DNA from: Clitopilus passeckerianus
Lineage: Eukaryota > Basidiomycota > Agaricomycetes > Agaricales > Entolomataceae
NCBI GenBank assembly: GCA_944990035.1
Contig: CALYLX010000116.1
Coordinates: 186,001 to 250,000 of the forward strand
Direction of reading: 5' to 3'
DNA: 64,000 nucleotides
Numbering within the stretch: position 1 is the stretch's first letter; each line of letters opens with the position of its first letter. The notes under the pieces were generated by a model. It had not been told where the DNA came from. It saw only the letters and a list, made by a program, of their open reading frames with translations, and did not search any database. Made by a program: the position numbers and the translations under genes. Shown here in pieces: positions 12,131 through 23,054 of this stretch.

Positions 12131-14293
12131 ATGCGCTCCTTCCTCATCAGTATTGCTACGTTGTCGCTTGGGCTTGCCTCTGTCTCGGCGGCCAAGTTGC
12201 CGGCCAAGATTTATGGCGTCAACTTGGGCTCTTGGTGGCTTGAAACAACTCTTGCGTTTACTCAAGAATCTGACGGGATATTTTAGGCTTCTTATTGAGC
12301 CATGGATGCTCCCAGCAGGTGAGTGAAGCCTTAACGGCGTAGTCATGGAGTTGAAATGAATGTCCGTTCACAAGAATGGGTATCCATGGGCGGCCAAATA
12401 AATTGCGACTGTTCGAAATGTATTGGATCAGAATTGTGAGGTTGATGAGCGTATACAAACTTTCATGTCGCTGATATTCTTTTCATCCAGCGCCCTTGTC
12501 CAATCGAACCCCGGCACTGCTGACCAGAAGTTCCAAAAACATTGGTAAGGCTTCTCTTTTCTGCTCGCATTAAACATTGAGCGAGAACTCCGCACCAGGG
12601 ATTCGTGGTTCACGCAAGCAGATGTCACCAGGTTGCAGTCCCTGGGCATAAATACCGTTCGCATTCCCGTACGTTTTCAAGATGGGACGAACAAAATGTC
12701 GCACCCGCTCATCCAACATCGTTAGCTTGGATATTGGATTGTGGAGGACCTCGTTGATCGCAATACCGAATTCTACCCCAAGGGTGGATTAGCCGCGCTC
12801 GTGAGTCACCTCTGAAGCTGTAAGAACACCTAGGACATTCGCTTATTAATCTTTCTCAGCGACGTGGATTGCAACAGCTTGCAAACGCTGGCATCGTTGC
12901 TATTTTGGATCACCATGCACCCCCAGGTGTCCAAGCTACTAACCAACAATTCGCTGGAAGGTGCACCACCGACCTTAAGTTCTATGTTCGTCGTTTGCTT
13001 GCCTTCTCCTGGAGGCCTTAGACTAATTTCCTGGACTTTCCCGCAAAGACCGATTCCAATTACCATCGTGCACTAGTCTGGACGGCAGTCATGACCGCTC
13101 TTTCCCATGCCGACTCCACATTCAGCAACGTTGCATCTATCGAGGCCGTGAACGAGATTGAAATGGACGCAAACAAGACACCTGGGTACGGAACTTGTAA
13201 GCATAAATATTTAGCTCGTTAAAGTGTCATCCTAATAACCTTTATCTCCTAGTCCAGAAGAACTTCGTCAGTACCGTCCGTGCTGTTGAACAGCTTCTCG
13301 GTATTCCAGTGCCAGGACTGTCGTCCAACTTCAAGGCAGATATCAACCGTAACATCACCGTCTCGCTGGGTCAATTCGCGAATTTGCCTCCCACTTTCAA
13401 CCAAGAAGTCAAGAATGCCGTTGCGGATGCGAGACCAATCCTTGCCAAATTAGGTATACAAATCGGCCAGTTGTTCGACTTTCAAGGGGCCGCCGACCAG
13501 ACGTCTCTGACTACATCGTTAGTGTTCTCAGTTCTTACATTGGAGGAATGTCATTTTAATCAAAAATCAGGTTCATGGACATTAACTGGCAATACAACAA
13601 TCCTCCTAATCCCGCCTCAGCGGCCATTGGGCCCCAGCTTTACGATAACCACTTGTACTACTCGTGAGTCCTTATAGAATATAGGCTTTCGGGTTGCTAA
13701 TTGTCGCTATACAGATTTGGTGGCGTCGCAGACGCCAATGAAAACGCCTACCTGACCCATGTTTGCAGTCAGTCACATTCTACTTACAACGAAGTGATCA
13801 CCGATATAACTAATGGTATCAGATCTTAACCGCATCCAAGTTGATGCAGGACTTGGGAACACTCCCCTAGTCTTCGGAGGCATGTGTTACATTGCAGACC
13901 CAAAAACCTTTGTGTTGAATATTAATCTAGAATGGGCCCTGACAACTCAATTCTCCGCCTCGGATGCGTTCCTCAAGAAATGGGCTGACGCGCAAAAACT
14001 TAACTACGGCAAGGGTGCTGGCTGGATTGTACGTGACTGTCAAGAACCTTTGAGGCTCTCAAGCGATTCTCATTCGCCACCTAGTTCTGGAACTTCAAGC
14101 TTGAGAAATCATCCCAGGCCGGTGATTCCGCTCGCCAATGGTACGTTGTTCTCACGAACTCTACCTTGCCTTATGATTCTTATACTACGCACGTTCTAGG
14201 TCTTACTTCGAAGGTGTCGACCGTGGCTACCTCACCAAGGATCCCTCGAAGTTCAACGATCCCCACGTGTGTGACGCCTACATCAAACATTAG
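12131..14293 (+). CDS. Secreted glycoside hydrolase family 5 (exo-beta-1,3-glucanase type), copy 2
   Basis: This is a close paralogue of GH5-1. The signal peptide is MRSFLISIATLSLGLASVSA, then KIYGVNLGSW, WVSMGGQINCDCSKCIGS, YWIVEDLVDRNTEFYP and LDHHAPPGVQATNQQF. The acid/base Glu lies in EAVNEIEMD, followed by YDNHLYYSF. The nucleophile Glu is in EWALTTQF and is followed by FWNFKLEKS. The stop is at 14291-14293. Beside the nucleophile the intron present in copy 1 starts with GC instead of GT (GGAG|GCATGT..ATCTAG, 51 nt). It must be a GC-AG intron, or it is retained in frame, adding 17 residues directly before the catalytic Glu. All other exons are open, so the gene looks intact. The function is as for copy 1: an extracellular beta-glucan-active enzyme. 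Confidence 0.82.
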
Positions 14294-14998
14294 GAGATTT
14301 CTATCTCTGCGTTCCAGAACGTACCCTTGTTCTGTATTTGTAGCCGCTGTCGAACTATGAACTTGTCCTTCGTAGCTTGGCCCGAACGGGCTTGAGTTCG
14401 CAACGCTATCTCGACGTGACACGCTTGGGCGATAAAAAAAGGTCACCCGCATCTCTTGTTCCGTTGCTTGATTTCTATTCTGGTCTACACTTGCTAGTGA
14501 GGAATCGCGGAAGTACAGGGTTCTGCAGATCTCTCTGACATATGACTGAGCACGCAGGAGTCTGGTCACGGTGTCCATCTTAGCACTAGTTGCTTGTGCA
14601 CCATGGTTGCTCGGAGCGACCTCAGACAGCATCCTCTGGTCATCACTGGTCGTCTTCCCGTGCAATTTAAGGCAATCGGTTCCGCGCGATTGTACGCCGA
14701 CATTCAGATACCCCACATGAACGCATGGAGCACATGCTCACCGGCAATGAGCAATATTCTAAAATTAGCACACTCGTCCAAGCGCTGAAGACAGTCAAGA
14801 CTTTAGAGTGGTAGCCGCATTGTTGATCATAATCAGAGGCAATTATAGAATACCTCACTCTGAATTACCATATGGCTGCTCTAGAGTTGGAAGACATAAA
14901 AGCCGGACAAATTTGAGACCAAGAAATTCCAAGAGCTCGTCTCTCCTCATCCCACTGCTTCAGCTGAACGTCGTTCGCTAGGTACTCTGACATCCAAC
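14294..14998. other. Intergenic between GH5-2 and lipase 2
   Basis: This holds the 3' flank of GH5-2 and the lipase 2 promoter. A CATAAAA element at 14895-14901 lies about 100 bp before the lipase 2 start. The minus-strand frame through 14180-14716 has no recognisable domain and is not called. Confidence 0.45.
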
Positions 14999-16390
14999 AT
15001 GAAGGTCACCGTCGCTGGAACCCTTGTCAAGCTTCTTGCATTGTTGCCTCTCGCGTTGGCATCACCAGTCGAACCTCGTCAGGCAATCACGACCCTCTCG
15101 GCTTCACAGATCGCTGCATTCAGACCTTATTCGAACTTCGCTGCGGCCGCTTACTGCTCTCCTTCAGCGACTTTGGCTTGGAACTGTGGTAAAGTCCTAT
15201 ACTGTTATCGTCAATGACCTGGCCCTCAATGTACATGCTTGCTAGGGGCTAAATGCAGTGCCAATTCAGGCTTCATTCCAGTCGCATCAGGTGGTGATGG
15301 ATCATCAACGCAGTTTTGTGGGTAGCATCCTTACGCGTTTGCGCGCCTTGACTGATTCCTTGGTAGGGTATGTTGGATACGCTCCGGCACAAGGAACGGT
15401 GATCGTCGCTCACCAGGGAACCGACACGTCGAAGATGTTGGTCCTAATCTCTTGTTGTATAGCCCTTACACTGACAGAATCGCCGCAGCGAACCACTGCT
15501 AACTGATGCGGAAGCTGTCTACTCCAGCCTGGATTCATCGTTGTTCCCCGGTATTAGCACGGACGTCGAGGCACACGACGGCTTCCAGAAAGCACAGGCC
15601 AAGTTCGTGCTGAACGTTTGCTAGAAGTGAACTCTAATTGATATCCTCTCCTCCGTAGCGCTGCACCTCAGGTTCTTGCAGCAGTGCAGAAAGCAATTTC
15701 TGCTCACGGCGCCAAGCAGGTCACAATCGTCGGCCATTCTCTAGGTCAGCCTATCTCCTAAATTCAGGTTTCAGGAATACAGAAAGGCTTATCTGTCAAT
15801 CTAGGCGCTGCCATCGCGTTGCTGGACTCGGTTTATCTTCCGCTCCACATCTCAGGTGTCAGCTTCAGAACCATCGGGTATGGTATGCCCAGAGTAAGTC
15901 GTCGTATGGCGCCTCTCCACAATTCAATTAAGCCGAGTCTCTTGTAGGTTGGAAATCAAGCCTTCGCCGACTATGTCGACGCGCATCTGTCATTGACGCA
16001 CATCAATAACAAGTATGCATATGCATTTATTCTGGTTTATAGAAATCTGGAAGTACTGACTCCAATAACAGGAAGGACTTTGTTCCCATCCTCCCGGGTA
16101 AGTTATTAGCATGTTGAAGTACACATCACCCTTTTTACTTACTATAATTGAAGGTCGATTCCTGGGCTACCACCATCCCTCTGGCGAAGTCCACATTGAG
16201 GAATCTGGTGCATGGGCTAATTGCCCAGGTGAGTAAAGGGTACCGACTACGAAGCACAGAATCAACTAATACCTTTACAGGTCAAGATAATACAAGCACC
16301 TCCTGCACAGTTGGAGATGTGCCCAACATCTTTGACGGATCGACGGGTGATCACAGTGGACCATATGACACAGTTCAGATGGGATGTTGA
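14999..16390 (+). CDS. Secreted class 3 lipase, copy 2
   Basis: The signal peptide MKVTVAGTLVKLLALLPLALA is followed by SPVEPRQ and the family opening TTLSASQIAAFRPYSNFAAA. Exons then give YVGYAPAQGTVIVAHQGTD, FPGISTDVEAHDGF and the elbow TIVGHSLG. After it come IGYGMPR (intron) VGNQAFADYVD, the Asp of KDFVPILPG, the His of GEVHI and WANCPGQDNTSTSC. The C-terminus TGDHSGPYDTVQMGC is encoded without interruption, whereas copies 1, 3 and 4 have an intron just before PYDG. The length is about 300 residues with an intact Ser-Asp-His triad. The GMPRVG and NNK features group it with copy 1 rather than its plus-strand neighbours. The predicted role is extracellular esterase or lipase. Substrate preference cannot be told. 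Confidence 0.85.
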
Positions 16391-17439
16391 AAAGTCGAGT
16401 AGTCTCATGTACCTCACCAATGATCTTCAATTTAAAAATATCCTTCCATGTATGAGCTTTGCATTCGATTACGTTGAGAGAAACCCATATAAATGGATGA
16501 CCATGAATTATATTGCACGCCTTGAGACCAAAAACCTGGGGGAAACACAAGGAAACAATAGGGAAACAACAGAGAACAGGTGACTATGGGCATAGAAGAA
16601 CCATATGCCGGAAGACAATATACTTCATTGAAAGCTTGTTAAGGAAAGGAGAGTGCAGAGTACGCAGCCCAGAGTGTTCGATTGCAAACCTCGATGAATC
16701 CGCAACGTTCGAAGGATGGACTTCCCATTGCACCAAAAGTAATCATATTGACAAGTATTTGTATCCATGAGAACTCGGTTCCGACTTCGGCAAAGTAGAG
16801 AGCCACCTACCTTGAGCTCATTCTCCCAACTCTACTCGCTATCTCAATTATCTCCAAATTTCGCCTTACCTCGTTCGAAGGGGACTCCAGGCCTGCTTTT
16901 CACCTAAATGGGCTCACAATGAGCCGGTATATTGGGCGATACCATGAATCAATAAACCAGAGAATCACGGATCCTCAATTCATTCCGGCTTGGAGAAATT
17001 ACCTTCGAACATGAGGAGATTTCTCCGTATTCGCGCAGATATCTATCGGCTGAGGGCACTCAGTTTCCATCTTAATAACTCCTTAGAAAGAGGTGCGCCT
17101 GCTCACATCTCATCAGATGCACATGGATCAACCCCAGTTAGAAATATCAGCGCTAGCGTGCGTCGGCCCGTCATTCAAACTGGGTTCATTCGACACACGT
17201 GAAGAATCTCAACCATTCCAAGTCAAAAAGTACCTTGGCAGACTGTGTCAAATGCTCACAATGAACACATGGCGCCCATAACGATCAATGACAGTGCCAC
17301 ACCATCTGGTGTTCCCCAGCTTCTACGAAACCCGGATCTACCGAATTAGAAACAATGTAAAACTATAAATTGCATACAATGGATGTCGTGGATCCAGCAG
17401 CGATTCCTTTCGCCTTGCTTTTCACCAATACTTCACAGT
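16391..17439. other. Intergenic between lipases 2 and 3
   Basis: About 1 kb with no supported gene; only short frames without domains are seen. The last 80 bp is the lipase 3 promoter, with TATAAAT at 17364-17370. Confidence 0.5.
17364..17370 (+). promoter_or_regulatory. TATA box of lipase 3
   Basis: TATAAAT lies about 70 bp before the start codon at 17440. Confidence 0.5.
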
Positions 17440-18884
17440 ATGGTTTCCGCAGCATCCACTCTCGCTTTCTTCTTCGGTGTCCTCGCTGTCAGGGCTGCGC
17501 CGGCCGAGGTCGAATCGCGGGCTGCAGCAGCAATTACGACGCTGACGGCTGCACAAGTCGCGTCGTTCAAGCCTTACAGCCATTATGCTGCTGCTGCATA
17601 CTGTCAGCCTGCTAACACGCTGGCATGGAACTGCGGAGGTGAATCCTTTTCCCGCCTTTCAATTCTCATCCACTGATTCGACTTGCAGCCCACTGCACTG
17701 CCAACCCAAGCTTCAAGCCTGTGGCCTCCGGTGGTAATGGTGACTCTGTCCAGTTCTGGTATGTTGGTTATGATTCGACTCTTCAGGTAAGAGATTCTTT
17801 GGGCGCATGGTAACAAGGGCTCATCAAAACGTAATTTAGACTGTTATTGTCAGTCACCAGGGAACTGATACTTCTCATATGTTCGTTCTGTTCATGATCT
17901 CACGACTAATAGAAACGTACTCATACTTTGCCCAGCTTGCCCATCATCACCGATGCGAACTTCTTCTTGATGTCGCTCGATTCCGGCCTCTTCCCTGGAG
18001 TCAGTTCAAGTGTTATGGTGCACAATGGATTCGCAGAGTCGCAAGCAGAGTGAGTGATTCCCCTTATAGATGGCAGAGTGGACGCTGATGTCAAATCTAG
18101 CACTGCTACGGCTGTCTTGGCTGCTGTTCAGACTGCCATGTCCAAGTACTCCACCACGAAGGTCACCATTGTTGGACACTCCTTGGGTGAGCTATTTACA
18201 TTTCAAGCCACTACATTCAATTCTGACTGTTTTTCAAGGTGGTGCGATTGCACTCATTACCAGTGTGTACCTACCCCTGCACCTTCCCACCACCACCACT
18301 TTCAAGACCATCACCTACGGTGCTCCACGTGTATGTATAGGCTTCCTGACTGATTCGGTGACATCGATCTCATCCTTCGTTAGGTCGGAAACCAAGCCTT
18401 CGTTGATTATGTTAACACCCGCCGTGACGTCAGCCGTGTCTGGAACCAGTAAGACTATATTCTTTGCCAGGTCGTTCGCTTTTGTTTACCGATTTCTCAA
18501 TCACAGAGATGACATCGTTCCCATTCTTCCTGGTTAGTCCCTTTTTGTAAAAATACAAGTCAAGTCACACACTAACGAACAAATGAAGGCCGCTTCCTCG
18601 ATTTTGCTCACGTCAACGGTGAGAAGCATATCCTCAACTCCCTCGCATGGGTCGATTGCCCAGGTCAGTAAATGCATTCTCCTTCATCACTGCAGTAACC
18701 TTACCAATCTATCTGTAGGCCAAGATAACACGGACTCTCAATGTGGTATCGGATATGTCCCGAACATCGTCTCTGGAGAGACTGGCGATCACTCTGGTAT
18801 GTGACATCCCTCTGAGCATCTTCGATCAGCTATTAATGGTTTATTGCTTCAGGTCCCTATGATGGCATCAAAATGGGCTGCTGA
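17440..18884 (+). CDS. Secreted class 3 lipase, copy 3
   Basis: The start at 17440 gives the signal peptide MVSAASTLAFFFGVLAVRA, then APAEVESRAAAAITTLTAAQ and FKPYSHYAAAAYC. An upstream TTG-started extension is not credible. Exons encode FKPVASGGNGDSVQFWYVGY, VIVSHQGTDTS, FPGVSSSVMVHNGF, TIVGHSLG, ITYGAPRV (intron) GNQAFVDYVN, DDIVPILPG, GEKHILNSLAWVDCPGQDN and the last exon PYDGIKMGC. The catalytic Ser, Asp and His are present. It is closest to copy 4, sharing AAQV, GAIAL, YLPLHLP and the WNQ-RDD junction. The Arg of VESR marks a likely pro-peptide cut. Role: extracellular lipase or esterase. Confidence 0.87.
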
Positions 18885-19914
18885 GCTGTCCCTAGTGTTA
18901 ATTACCATGTACCTTTACAATAAGTCAATACCCAAATGATGCATACCTAGCAAACCAATTTGTGTAAAACTACGGGCGCCTAGCTTGGCGCTTAGATGAA
19001 AGCTTATCGGACCGACAGTGCCGATCTGGAGACCAACTCAGCTCTGAAACAAATAATGCCAAACTCGGCCGAGGTCGGACCAATGACCATACGTCTTTTC
19101 CAGGAACTCAACCAAATCTGTGTTCGCCTTGAATACGATTCTTCATCCAAAGCTTTCGCAATGAGCTCGGTCAAAGCTACGCTTTTGAACTAGATTGCCT
19201 GATCTTTATCCGCTCACCTGTCACCAGCCTCGTGCTACACGGAAGCCCAGCGGGCTGACTATATCCCTTTGGAAGATACTGTAGACTTGGGTTGGGACAA
19301 GGTTCCTAATTGCTCGCGAATGAGGATCTTTGCAACGCTGTTGCCAGGGCACGATATCTATCCGGAGACTTGTCCTTAGATTGGCCAAGAACGGATCGTC
19401 CAGATATCTTTGTTGCGCGTGGTCAAACGCGAACATCGCAGGGGTAACAAGGTATTATCTCGGAATAACATCTCGTCTTGTAGCAATCAAGAGTCGACGT
19501 TCTGCCTGCGATATGAGCCAATAAAGTTGAATACGGCGCATCCGCAGAATTGCAGCTGATTACGCTCGGTCCTTTCATATCAAGGTATGCATGTGGTGTA
19601 GATCCTTAAGCGTTTGTCGACATCTATCATGAATGATATGCATAGTACACGTGAGGATCTTTCAAGTATCCGAAGCTGAATTTACCATATTTCCCCAGAT
19701 TGTCTTGGCGTTTTATTCGGAGCGCATGGTATAGGTAGCGACCTTTGGCAGAACCACACGAAAAGGTCACTTTCATATCTACACGATTCATCCTTGCGGA
19801 AGCTGTATCTCATGAGGGCGCTTCTACTAATGACTATAAATATAATGTGTTGTCACTCCGAGGAATTCAGCAGCAGATTATCTGTCTCGCCAAACATCAC
19901 TTGACACCTTTGAA
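18885..19914. other. Intergenic between lipases 3 and 4
   Basis: About 1 kb with no supported gene. The short frames here lack domains and introns of the local type. A TATAAATA at 19835-19842 marks the lipase 4 promoter. Confidence 0.5.
19835..19842 (+). promoter_or_regulatory. TATA box of lipase 4
   Basis: TATAAATA lies about 75 bp before the start codon at 19915. Confidence 0.5.
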
Positions 19915-21245
19915 ATGGTTCTGGTCACGTCTACCTTCCTCGCACTCCTTACTGCCCTGGTTGTGAAAGGAGCCCCGGCCCCCGAGGTTGAGTCTCGCGC
20001 AGCGGCGCTCACGACCTTGACGGCCGCACAGGTTCACTCTTACAAGCCTTACACTTACTATGCCGGTGCTGCTTATTGCAAGCCTGCGAACACTTTAGCC
20101 TGGAATTGCGGAGGTGATTTGATCATGATGTGGCGCACATGCCAGATACTGATAGCTCAATAGCGAACTGTAATGCCAACCCTAGTTTCAAAGCTGTGGC
20201 CTCTGGCGGGAATGGTGCAACAGTGCAATACTGGTATGTTGGCTACGATTCGACTCTCAAGGTACCTATCTACGTTACAGCGGGGGGAAATTTGGTTTAC
20301 TCACCTTCCAATCCAGACCGTCGTTGTCGCGCATCAAGGAACGGATCCTGGAAAAATGTATGTGCACACTTTTCTGAAGCTCTTCCTAAGCCTAACTACT
20401 TTCAGTATACCCCTCGTCACGGATGCAGACTTCTTCCTGACCGGCCTCAACACGGGCCTCTTCCCCGGGCTCAGCTCAAGTATCAAGGTCCATAACGGGT
20501 TTGGCGAATCTCAGGCTGAGTAGGTTTTTTGCTCTGTCAGGTTATCTTCAACTGCTAACACATTTACAGCACCGCTGCTGCCGTTCTTTCTGCCGTCAAG
20601 ACTGCCATGTCCAAATATGCATCGACAAAGGTCACCATTGTCGGACATTCGCTTGGTGGAGCTATCGCCCTTCTTACCACCGTCTACTTGCCCCTTCACC
20701 TCCCTGCTGGGACTACCTTCAAGACGGTCACTTACGGCGAGCCGAGGGTGAGCCTTCCTCCTGTTCTGCACGCTTGATCAGCCTAACTGACTACACACCC
20801 AAGGTTGGTAACCAAGCATTCGTTGACTATGTCAATGCTCGTTACGACGTCACGCGTATTTGGAACCAGTACGCTTCTCCTTTTCTATCCAGTTATGCGA
20901 CTTGCTCACGTCCCACCAAGAGATGATGTTGTCCCGATTCTACCAGGACGATTCCTTGATTTTGCTCATGTCAAAGGCGAGAAGCACATCTTGAATTCAA
21001 ATGCTTGGGTTGACTGCCCAGGTATGTACCCTGCTAATTCTTCATTTGCTGTCTTCTAAAATTCCATGCCTTTTCAGGTCAAGATAACACAGATGCTAAC
21101 TGTGGTATCGGATACGTTCCGAACATCGCTTCAGGTTCCACCGGTGACCATGGAGGTGAATTATCTCTGCAAACACACGTATTTCCCTGATAGGCTGACA
21201 TCCTTCCTCACAGGACCATACGATGGCGTAACCATTGGCTGCTGA
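19915..21245 (+). CDS. Secreted class 3 lipase, copy 4
   Basis: The signal peptide MVLVTSTFLALLTALVVKG precedes APAPEVESRAAALTTLTAAQ and YKPYTYYAGAAYC. Exons read FKAVASGGNGATVQYWYVGY, VVVAHQGTDPGK, FPGLSSSIKVHNGFGESQAE and the elbow TIVGHSLGGAIALL. They go on with VTYGEPRV (intron) GNQAFVDYVNARYDVT, DDVVPILPG, GEKHILNSNAWVDCPGQDNTD and PYDGVTIGC, with stop at 21243-21245. The catalytic Ser-Asp-His set is complete. The position after YG is Glu here, but Ala or Met in the other copies. Intron positions match copy 3, supporting a recent tandem duplication. Role: extracellular lipase or esterase. Confidence 0.87.
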
Positions 21246-21681
21246 GAAAATATCTAATTAGTTGACAGCATCGTTTACGTAATTAAGTAGAAAAGCCTCG
21301 AAAAACATCTTTTACGAAGCCAAGGAGCGAGGTGTCGGCTTCTGTGTCAATAACCATGTGCCAACCGATGTCGTTGAGTTGATTCTAGAAACATTAGAAG
21401 GTGACCCACTGGCCTCAGGCTTCGGATCTGCCTCCTCTCATCCCGAATACTGATTAATGATTGCTAAGGTCTCAAGAAATCGGTTTCCCTGGGACTTCGA
21501 ACAGAGAAGCCGCAGATAAATTCTCCCCGCTGCTGCTAGTGCGACATACTCATTGAAAAGAACAGTTTGTGAGAGAAGGTTCACTCACGTTTTCACCGAC
21601 CTCTTCTGGCTGGTGCCGACCAGGCCAAGCCCTTGATCAAGCTTCCCAATTCAGCAAGCACTAAACTTGACTTCGATCCTC
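21246..21681. other. Intergenic, lipase 4 to F-box gene
   Basis: This holds the 3' flank of lipase 4 and the promoter of the F-box gene at 21682. Nothing else is supported. Confidence 0.45.
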
Positions 21682-22973
21682 ATGCCTTCAGTACCTCCAG
21701 AACTAATAGAGAAAATCTTATCTCATTTGGATGGGAGGAAAGATACAAAGACCCTCCAACATACCGCGCTCGTCTCCTCCGCATGGCTACTTCCGACTCG
21801 AAAACGCCAATTTTCCTCTGTATTCCTGCGTGCAACCACCGACGCCCTCAACACCTCCTACAAAGATTACAGTGGCCTTCACCAGCTGCTGATCTCCAAT
21901 CCTAAACTCATCACGTACATCAGGGAGCTGTCTCTGATCTGGCCTGGCAACGCAGATATACCAGATGACGCCCAATTCTTCGCTTTAATCAAATTGCTCG
22001 TAGAATCCGACCTCAAGATATACAAGCTGACATTTAAAACCGGATCTCATATCCTGGAGGCCGGGCCCCTACAGGATTTAGTACATCGCTTCAATCAGCC
22101 AGAGCTCTTGGAAAAGCTCATTGATAAAGCGTCGGGTAGTCTGTGCTCTCTGGTCCTGAACAACCCATGTAGCCTATTTCCAATTGGCCTACTGAGTCGC
22201 ATCCCGAAGCTCGCGAGCCTGGAGATAGCTTTTCTCCCTAGTGGATGCGGTGTTCTGCCCAATGATAACGCAGAAGCAGTATTCCAGCCTCATCAAGGGA
22301 ACAGAGAGCCTGTTTACCTCAAACGCTTAGATATCATCGGGACAGTGCCGAATTGGATATTCCCTGCCTTCGCCTCGTCAGATTCTCCCCTGAAATTCTC
22401 ACAATTGAAGGTGGTAAACGTCCAATCCTGTAGAGACGATTTTGGAATTTGGGACAAGATATCGACTGCCAAGGATTCGGTGGAATCACTGCTGTTCGCT
22501 TTCAACGGTAAGCACTGTCGGCCTGCGTTGACAGTGAAATTCACCATCTCTTAGAATATGAAAGGTTCCCAATCAAGCACTTCTCGAAACTACAGCAGCT
22601 GTACGTCGCTGTCGAGACGGACCAGCTTCTCGACACTGTCTTTGTGAAAAAGTGGGACGATGAATTCTACGCAGATCATTTAAAGCGTTTTGGGATCATC
22701 CTGAACACCCCTAACGGAGCCAGATCTTTGCCAAATTTCAGCGAGCCATTCCAGGAGACTATCGACGTCACCATCACGTCCCGCGTACCCTGGGAGATGA
22801 AATTCGAAATGTATGTGTTGATGCCAGGCCTCAAGAATGTGGCCACGGACGTGTTCAACCAACAGATTCGCGAGTGGTTCTTGACGCTCGAGGAGAATGA
22901 ACTGCTGGGACGTTGTGAGGTGATCACTGGGGACATGCGTGACTTCTATAAGCAGATCTCTGCTCTGGATTAG
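21682..22973 (+). CDS. F-box protein, family A
   Basis: The first ATG of the frame is at 21682 (MPSVPPELIEKILSHLDG); the frame extends upstream only with a TTG. The PPELIEKIL..L segment followed by TALVSSAWLLP is F-box-like. Exon 1 runs to about 22507 and a short intron (GTAAGC..CTTAG) joins it to the second exon, which ends at the stop 22971-22973, giving about 410 residues. The middle is Leu-rich strand/helix of degenerate LRR type, including YIRELSLIWPG and LASLEIAFLP. It is related to the gene at 24927-26334 and to the fragment at 1-556 by order of blocks, though diverged. It is probably an SCF substrate adaptor. The substrate is unknown. Confidence 0.75.
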
Positions 22974-23054
22974 TTCAGGAGCTGAGAGGGTAATCTCGAA
23001 GCGGACTCCTTATCAGGTGAGATTGTCAAATTCCAGTAAAATACAATACGAGCT

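Larger units (their letters stand above)
11650..14293 (+). repeat. Tandem duplication, unit 2 (GH5-2 plus its upstream region)
   Basis: This is the second copy of the unit at 8755-11347. The upstream shared stretch includes the ACGCGTTT.. and AACGCATGG-type words, the CGAGCACATTG word and a TATAAA box. The genic part shares intron positions and most protein motifs. Confidence 0.65.
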
